The notes beneath the pieces were generated by a model. It saw only the letters and a list, made by a program, of their open reading frames with translations. It did no database searches and was not told the origin of the DNA. A program made the translations under genes and the position numbers. Below, one piece after another: positions 60,601 through 64,000 of a stretch of DNA of 64,000 nucleotides. The stretch is from Bacteroidota bacterium (GTDB lineage: Bacteria > Bacteroidota > Bacteroidia > Cytophagales > Cyclobacteriaceae). The stretch covers positions 1 to 64,000 of the forward strand of contig JAEYWY010000030.1 of NCBI GenBank assembly GCA_023428695.1, in the 5' to 3' direction. Each line of letters begins with the position of its first letter. Position 1 is the stretch's first letter.

Positions 60601-60726
60601 AGCCGCTCCACTCATATGATCTTCCAGAAACGATTTGATCTGCTCGCGTTCCGGGCGCGATACTTCGTCCTCGTGTGCAACGACAGCGAAAAGACGAAGT
60701 ATCGCCCTCAGTAGTGACTCGCTCAT
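57673..60726 (-). CDS. ABC transporter: ATPase-permease fusion with N-terminal TerB-like and beta-rich domains
   Basis: 1017 residues. Residues about 1-125 form a helical region with VELVTMIQADGRISDRENQL, as in TerB-like domains. Residues about 185-225 form a beta-rich segment with SVFLNGMPVKSGK, possibly FHA-like. The ATPase is at about 240-470: Walker A GASGAGKST at 274-282, signature SGGQRKR at 381-387, Walker B VLFCDE at 400-405 and the H-loop His at 437. A CxxC lies at C486/C489. The ABC-2 membrane part runs from about 560 to 790 with about six helices. A long soluble helical insertion (about 800-960) comes before a last helix near 985-1005. The order NBD-TMD is that of ABCG-type transporters. 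Substrate unknown. Confidence 0.85.
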   Translation of the reverse strand: MSESLLRAILRLFAVVAHEDEVSRPEREQIKSFLEDHMSGAAVEAYLGIFDEICAALPPRPNLWKEEVDRLKQLCQEVSPNLTQKQKAVILVELVTMIQADGRISDRENQLVRTIGEMFMVSEAAFDGIEKFVLGKTEADLDDSKILLIHTSDMEARNSPVIRKSALKGFIAVLYLDFVDLYFFRYLGTSSVFLNGMPVKSGKINVLAVGSLIRWEKDDPVYYGDILQKFKLFGGYSRLTFEAIDISYKFKSGKLGLRNVSLAEESGNLIALMGASGAGKSTLLHVLNGTEKPSSGKVLINGIDIHREPQRIEGVIGFVPQDDLLVEDLTVYQNLYYAAKLCFSQKTEREIDALVIQVLEDLGLEETRDLKVGSALQKTISGGQRKRLNIGLELLREPAVLFCDEPTSGLSSRDSENIIDLLKELSLKGKLVFTVIHQPSSDIFKMFDKLLILDTGGYQIYYGNPVNAILHFKKCIDLVNSDQGECHECGNVNPEQIFNIIETKVINEYGHFTNERKISAEQWNTIFQKTHRKPEVTTSEDVPHSTLSIPTRLKQMLLFGLRDVQAKLHNRQYLIINLLEAPLLAFILGYIVRYYNVDDKFLAGYVFGKNVNLPAYLFMSIIVALFMGLTVSAEEIIRDRKILKREAFLHLSRSSYLLSKISILFTLSAIQTFLFVLVGSYILKIEGMLLQQWFILFTTSCFANLLGLNISSAFNSAVTIYILIPLLLIPQLILSGVVVKFDKLNPSIGNTATVPFVGDLMASRWAFEALMVSQFKDNKFEQEFYLYDKTMANADFKKVYLIPELETRLQFCINNLKDEAPVIRKKVQDDFALVRKELARELASSGQQLPELENLTLERFNVDTYNAIYGFLESLKKLYVKRYNQADQLKEKQIEQRSKSLEEGVTFAHYRERYHNEAISDLVKNTTEPHRIIEQDGELIQKIYPIYKDPDPDHAIDFDAQFYMPKKHFLNTNIDTFYFNTGVIWSMTIVLALMLYFDVLRRIIDGLGSLTNPLYRK

Positions 60727-60777
60727 AGGTCAGGGGTTAGTCGAAAGTCTTAAAGATAGAGAAACTACGGCTATTAA

Positions 60778-60810
60778 AATAAAAAAGGACCGGCTTGAAA
60801 CCGGTCCTTT
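60778..60810 (-). terminator. intrinsic terminator after the lipoprotein gene at 60833
   Basis: On the minus strand AAAGGACCGG, loop TTTCAAG, CCGGTCCTTTTTT followed by more A/T: a perfect stem with a good U-tract. It separates the lipoprotein gene from the ABC gene. Confidence 0.88.
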
Positions 60811-60832
60811 CCGTAAAGAAGATGTATTCGTA

Positions 60833-61726
60833 TTACTCTGTAATATTTTTACGAAGTTTCTCCACAATTTCTGTGATCTCAACGAGGTTCTTGTCAGTGA
60901 GAACAAGGTTTGCCTTGTTATTCTTGATCTGCTCTTCAATGTTAAGGTTTGCGTAAGCAGCTTCGAGGCGTTTCAGGTCATCGATCATACCAGATACCGG
61001 ATCTGAAGGCTCGAGGGCCGAAAGCATTTTCGATAATTCGGACACCGACTTTTTCTGCTGGAGTACTACCTGCATCAAAGGAGTGAGTACAATGTTCCGC
61101 TTGTCATCCGGCAGCAAGTCTTTCGGGTAAGACTTGATAAGGCCGGTAGAGATATACAAACCTTCAACAAAACTTCCTGTCACCACCAATGCTGCAAGTT
61201 TGTTTCGGTTGTCGTCTTTGAGAAAGTTTTCTGTTTTCTTGATAGTACGGTCAAGTACATGTGACAGCGAGTCCTTGTTGCTAATGTTTGCTTCAAACTG
61301 TTGCAAAACCTGAAGATCAAACGCACCAATCACGCCAAGGTCCTCAGCAAGTGTTTTGCAGGTATTCAGGTGGTTGATTGCCTCCTGGGTTTTGTCATAC
61401 GAAGCGAGATAGCCAACATCAGCGGCATAAATTCCAAGGTTTAATGCAGCCTTGTCATGGCGGGAAGTGTATTGGTCAACTTTTGATGCAGAATTCACCA
61501 GCCCCGGGTTGAAATCAGCTCCGGTTGCCTGAAGGAGGTAGGGGATTTCGGTTGGCGACGGGATATTATAGACGACGTCTTCGATTTGTTGCTTCAGGCT
61601 TTCTTTCTGGGCTTCCTTGAACTCGTCCGAATTGTTTACTTTATCGCTTGACGAGGAGCCACAGGAGACCAGGCCAAGCGATATCTGGGCGCTCAAGAAC
61701 AAATACAGGGCATGTTTAAATTTCAT
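60833..61726 (-). CDS. hypothetical lipoprotein
   Basis: 297 residues from the ATG at 61726; an earlier TTG at 61747 is less likely. The signal peptide ends at Cys22 (LGLVSC), followed by GSSSSDKVNN, a Ser-rich linker without an acidic export run. The rest is almost wholly helical, with LNTCKTLAEDLGVIGAFDLQ, LLPDDKRNIVLTPLMQVV and KQIKNNKANLVL-type segments. I recognise no family. It has its own terminator; the single-domain response regulator starts on the other strand 109 bases away. Confidence 0.75.
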   Translation of the reverse strand: MKFKHALYLFLSAQISLGLVSCGSSSSDKVNNSDEFKEAQKESLKQQIEDVVYNIPSPTEIPYLLQATGADFNPGLVNSASKVDQYTSRHDKAALNLGIYAADVGYLASYDKTQEAINHLNTCKTLAEDLGVIGAFDLQVLQQFEANISNKDSLSHVLDRTIKKTENFLKDDNRNKLAALVVTGSFVEGLYISTGLIKSYPKDLLPDDKRNIVLTPLMQVVLQQKKSVSELSKMLSALEPSDPVSGMIDDLKRLEAAYANLNIEEQIKNNKANLVLTDKNLVEITEIVEKLRKNITE

Positions 61727-61835
61727 GGTGGTTGGCTTTTTTAACAAGGTCCAATTTTAACATATTTTTGATGGTTTTAAAACCCGCCTCCTATAATTTT
61801 AGGGCAAATAAGGATGAATCAGGAATTATTTTTCT

Positions 61836-62267
61836 ATGTTTAACCAGAGCCCAGTGGCACTAAGTATGCAGAAAGGGAGTGTGAAAAAAGTCGTCCTTAT
61901 TGACGACAGCGATATTGATTTATTTATACAAAAACGCTTCCTCGAAGTCAATGAATTCTCGGCGGAGATTGAAATGTATAATTCTGCTAATGAAGCCTTT
62001 AAGTCCCTTAACAAGGCAACCGCAGAATCCGCTCCGGACGCCATATTCCTTGACCTTAATATGCCCGACGCTGATGGCTTCACTTTTCTGAAGAAGTTTT
62101 CGAGTTTACCAGACAGCGTTACTCATAAGTCTCGAATCGTTGTCCTTACGAGTTCCGAAAGCAATATCGACAGGGACTACGTGCTGTCCTTCCATGAAGT
62201 GATTCATTTTATAACAAAGCCGCTGACCCGGTCCGACATCGAGGACCTGAAATCAATATTCGCGTAG
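61836..62267 (+). CDS. single-domain response regulator
   Basis: 143 residues, one CheY-like receiver domain and no output domain. Key residues are D23-D24, phospho-acceptor D73 (IFLDLNMPD), T105 region (VVLTSSES) and K128. An N-terminal extension of about 17 residues precedes the domain. It may shuttle phosphate or bind a partner protein. No kinase is adjacent on the same strand; the LytS/LytTR pair is convergent with it, 4 bases away. Confidence 0.9.
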   Translation: MFNQSPVALSMQKGSVKKVVLIDDSDIDLFIQKRFLEVNEFSAEIEMYNSANEAFKSLNKATAESAPDAIFLDLNMPDADGFTFLKKFSSLPDSVTHKSRIVVLTSSESNIDRDYVLSFHEVIHFITKPLTRSDIEDLKSIFA

Positions 62268-62271
62268 TCAC

Positions 62272-63033
62272 TCAGCGGTCAAGCCAGGTTTTGAAATCCC
62301 CTACCCGTTCCCGGGCAACGATCACGTCATTGTCGCTGCAATTTTTGAGTATGAGCTTCAACCTGCTATTCGAGTATTGTACGATGTCGGCAATTGACGA
62401 AGCCGAAACAAGATACTTCCGGTTGATCCTGTAAAACTCATCGGGGTTTAACATTTCATCTAACTGCTCCAGGGTGTAGTCAAGTATCAGGTTTCTGTTT
62501 TCAATGGTATTGCAGAACGTCGTCTTGTCTTTACTGAAAAAATAAAGGATGTTTTTCGTCTCAATAGTCTTCAGGTGTTCGCCAACCTTAATCACGAAGC
62601 GGCTCTTGAATTTGCGCGTCAGCATTTGAATAGCCTCGGTGATGTTGCCCAGCGCATTGGTTGAGATTTCACCCGGTGCCCTCAACGCCTGGAACTTCCC
62701 GATGGCATTTCTGAATTCATCCCGGTCAACGGGTTTCAGGATATAGTCGACGCTATTCACCTTGAAGGCGCGGATTGCATATTCATCGTACGCCGTAATA
62801 AAGATCACCGGACACTTCACCTCACATTGCTGGAAGATTTCGAAGCTCGTTCCGTCGGCAAGCTGTATGTCCATCAACGCGAGGTCAGGAATATTGCCGG
62901 ATCGGAAGTAGTCCACCGCCTTTCTGACGGAGTCGATTTTCCCGGCGATTGTCACGTCGGGAACGATCTCCCGGATCAGGTGCTCAACGCGCATCGCCGC
63001 CTGTGGTTCGTCCTCAATGATTAAAGCAGTCAT
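62272..63033 (-). CDS. LytTR-family response regulator
   Basis: 253 residues. The receiver domain (about 1-120) has phospho-acceptor D55 (LALMDIQLADG) and a late KPV. The LytTR DNA-binding domain (about 145-250) contains FVIKVGEHLKTIETKNILYF and FYRINRKYLVSASSI. It overlaps the kinase gene by 4 bases and is its cognate regulator. Target genes are not evident. Confidence 0.93.
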   Translation of the reverse strand: MTALIIEDEPQAAMRVEHLIREIVPDVTIAGKIDSVRKAVDYFRSGNIPDLALMDIQLADGTSFEIFQQCEVKCPVIFITAYDEYAIRAFKVNSVDYILKPVDRDEFRNAIGKFQALRAPGEISTNALGNITEAIQMLTRKFKSRFVIKVGEHLKTIETKNILYFFSKDKTTFCNTIENRNLILDYTLEQLDEMLNPDEFYRINRKYLVSASSIADIVQYSNSRLKLILKNCSDNDVIVARERVGDFKTWLDR

Positions 63034-64000
63034 ATCTTGTTAAACCTCATTTGATGTGTATGCTCACCATTAAGTAACGGAATGCTTACGCGAAACATAC
63101 CATCGGTTTTACTGACATTTGGGGTCCAGTCGGAAAACGCCTCGTACCGGCGGCTTATATTCTCCAGTCCGAAACCAGATGAGGGCGCCTCGTAGCGGGC
63201 TCTTTCCTGAAGTGTGTTCTCAACGAAGAGAAATCCTGCTTCCGTGAATACCCGAACCGATAGCGGTTGTTCTTCGGAAACAACATTGTGTTTGATCGCA
63301 TTCTCTATCAACATCTGAAGCGCCAGCGGCGGAAGATAACCTTTTGCACCATTGAGCTCCACCGACACGGAAAGTTTTTCGCCAAACCTTATCTGCTGCA
63401 GATACAGGTAAGACCGCGTGAACGCAAGTTCCTCATCGAGCGAAACCAGTTCCTTTTCCTGGGTGTCAAGGACATAGCGGTAAACATCGGACAATTGACG
63501 TATAAACATCTGTGCTTTTTCCTTGTCCTCATAGACAAGATGGGTAAGCGCGTTCAGGCTGTTAAACAGAAAGTGCGGATTTACCTGATTCTTAAGACTC
63601 TCATAACGTGCCCTGATACTTTCATGCTGATGCTTCTCAGCTTCAATCGCCGTTATCCGCCAATTCACCAGAAACAACTTTCCATGCATGAACAGTGAGA
63701 TCACAAATGTAATGACCAGGGTATACACCAGCGTGTAGGAAATATCAATCGAAAAGAGCGCACGATAGAGAAGGCCCAGCACATAAATCACCGCCAGCGT
63801 GTAGACCAGGGTGGCAACCACACCGACCAGGAAACGCCTGACAGGTGAGGTGATCCAGGATATCCTGTCTGAAAGATAGCTACCCAGCCAGGCGTTACCT
63901 TTCCACAGGGAGATCCACGCGCTGGACGTCACCAACGTTACAATCAGGAGTAACTCTGTACTCTCCCTGCAGGAACGGCACGTTAAACCCAGGTAAGCAA
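63030..64000 (-). CDS. LytS-family sensor histidine kinase (5' end off the window)
   Basis: The frame stays open from 63030 to the right window edge, so the start lies outside and the product is at least 323 residues. In-frame TTG and GTG codons at 63935 and 63941 are inside a hydrophobic stretch and are unlikely starts. Several membrane helices come first, including one around VRRFLVGVVATLVYTLAVIYVL. The kinase core has NQVNPHFLFNSLNALTHLV with the phospho-acceptor His and an ATPase part with LIENAIKHNVV and GFGLENISRR. It pairs with the LytTR regulator downstream (4-base overlap). Confidence 0.9.
   Translation of the reverse strand, partial: AYLGLTCRSCRESTELLLIVTLVTSSAWISLWKGNAWLGSYLSDRISWITSPVRRFLVGVVATLVYTLAVIYVLGLLYRALFSIDISYTLVYTLVITFVISLFMHGKLFLVNWRITAIEAEKHQHESIRARYESLKNQVNPHFLFNSLNALTHLVYEDKEKAQMFIRQLSDVYRYVLDTQEKELVSLDEELAFTRSYLYLQQIRFGEKLSVSVELNGAKGYLPPLALQMLIENAIKHNVVSEEQPLSVRVFTEAGFLFVENTLQERARYEAPSSGFGLENISRRYEAFSDWTPNVSKTDGMFRVSIPLLNGEHTHQMRFNKI

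Noticed and set aside
1..64000. CRISPR arrays, insertion sequences, tRNA or rRNA genes, prophage genes
   Set aside because: No regularly spaced repeats, transposase motifs, cloverleaf sequences or phage structural genes were found on reading both strands; small tRNA-like sequences could be missed without a covariance search.

Overview
The window is chromosomal DNA from a member of the Bacteroidota, most likely a gliding, Cytophagales-type bacterium (lineage inferred). The signs are a SusC/SusD pair, a second TonB-dependent receptor with the CarboxypepD-like N-terminal domain, several lipoproteins with acidic residues straight after the lipobox Cys, a GldC homologue, DUF3098 beside ftsX, ribosomal protein THX, tandem FtsX/MacB-type permeases, a LytS/LytTR pair and promoters of the TTTG-N19-TAnnTTTG type. 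I see no rRNA, tRNA, CRISPR array, insertion sequence or prophage. Almost all the DNA is coding.

Layout. 1-4.5 kb: two FtsX/MacB-type permease genes on the minus strand, the first cut by the window edge. They are divergent from an NtrC-type response regulator, an NtrY-like kinase and an aldo/keto reductase (4.7-8.3 kb). The divergent gap holds a candidate sigma-54 promoter and a palindrome. 8.5-16.9 kb: a SusC/SusD operon with three further lipoproteins (HExxH metallohydrolase, DUF4302-type, Calx-beta). 17-25.3 kb, minus strand: THX gene, trp leader/attenuator, trpEGDCFBA, DAHP synthase and an Spx/ArsC-like protein. 25.4-34 kb, plus strand: a hypothetical protein, an ACMSD-type amidohydrolase, a secreted zinc-finger protein, trhO, mog, an M23 peptidase, an outer-membrane barrel and a secreted TPR-CHAT protein. 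34-35.5 kb: two DnaA boxes, pcm and a GtrA-family protein. 35.5-40.5 kb, minus strand: thrABC preceded by a thr leader peptide. 40.5-47 kb: thioesterase, hypothetical protein, membrane pyrophosphatase, DUF2147 protein and an ECF sigma/anti-sigma pair. 46-52 kb: ftsX-DUF3098-uppP-truB-ribF, acetoacetyl-CoA ligase and gldC. 52-57 kb: a TonB-dependent receptor and an SGNH-type lipoprotein. 57-64 kb: YdcF protein, a large ABC fusion protein, a lipoprotein, a single-domain response regulator and a LytTR/LytS pair running off the right edge.

The main finding is amino-acid control by leader peptides. The trp operon has an unannotated 18-codon leader with three consecutive Trp codons, followed by mutually exclusive hairpins ending in an intrinsic terminator. 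The thr operon has a leader with seven Thr and two Ile codons in its last ten sense codons, but its downstream hairpins lack a U-tract, so its mechanism is open. Other points of interest are the candidate sigma-54 control region of the permease genes, a locus of surface lipoproteins built around SusCD, a paired barrel plus secreted CHAT protease, and a pair of perfect DnaA boxes in an AT-rich gap.
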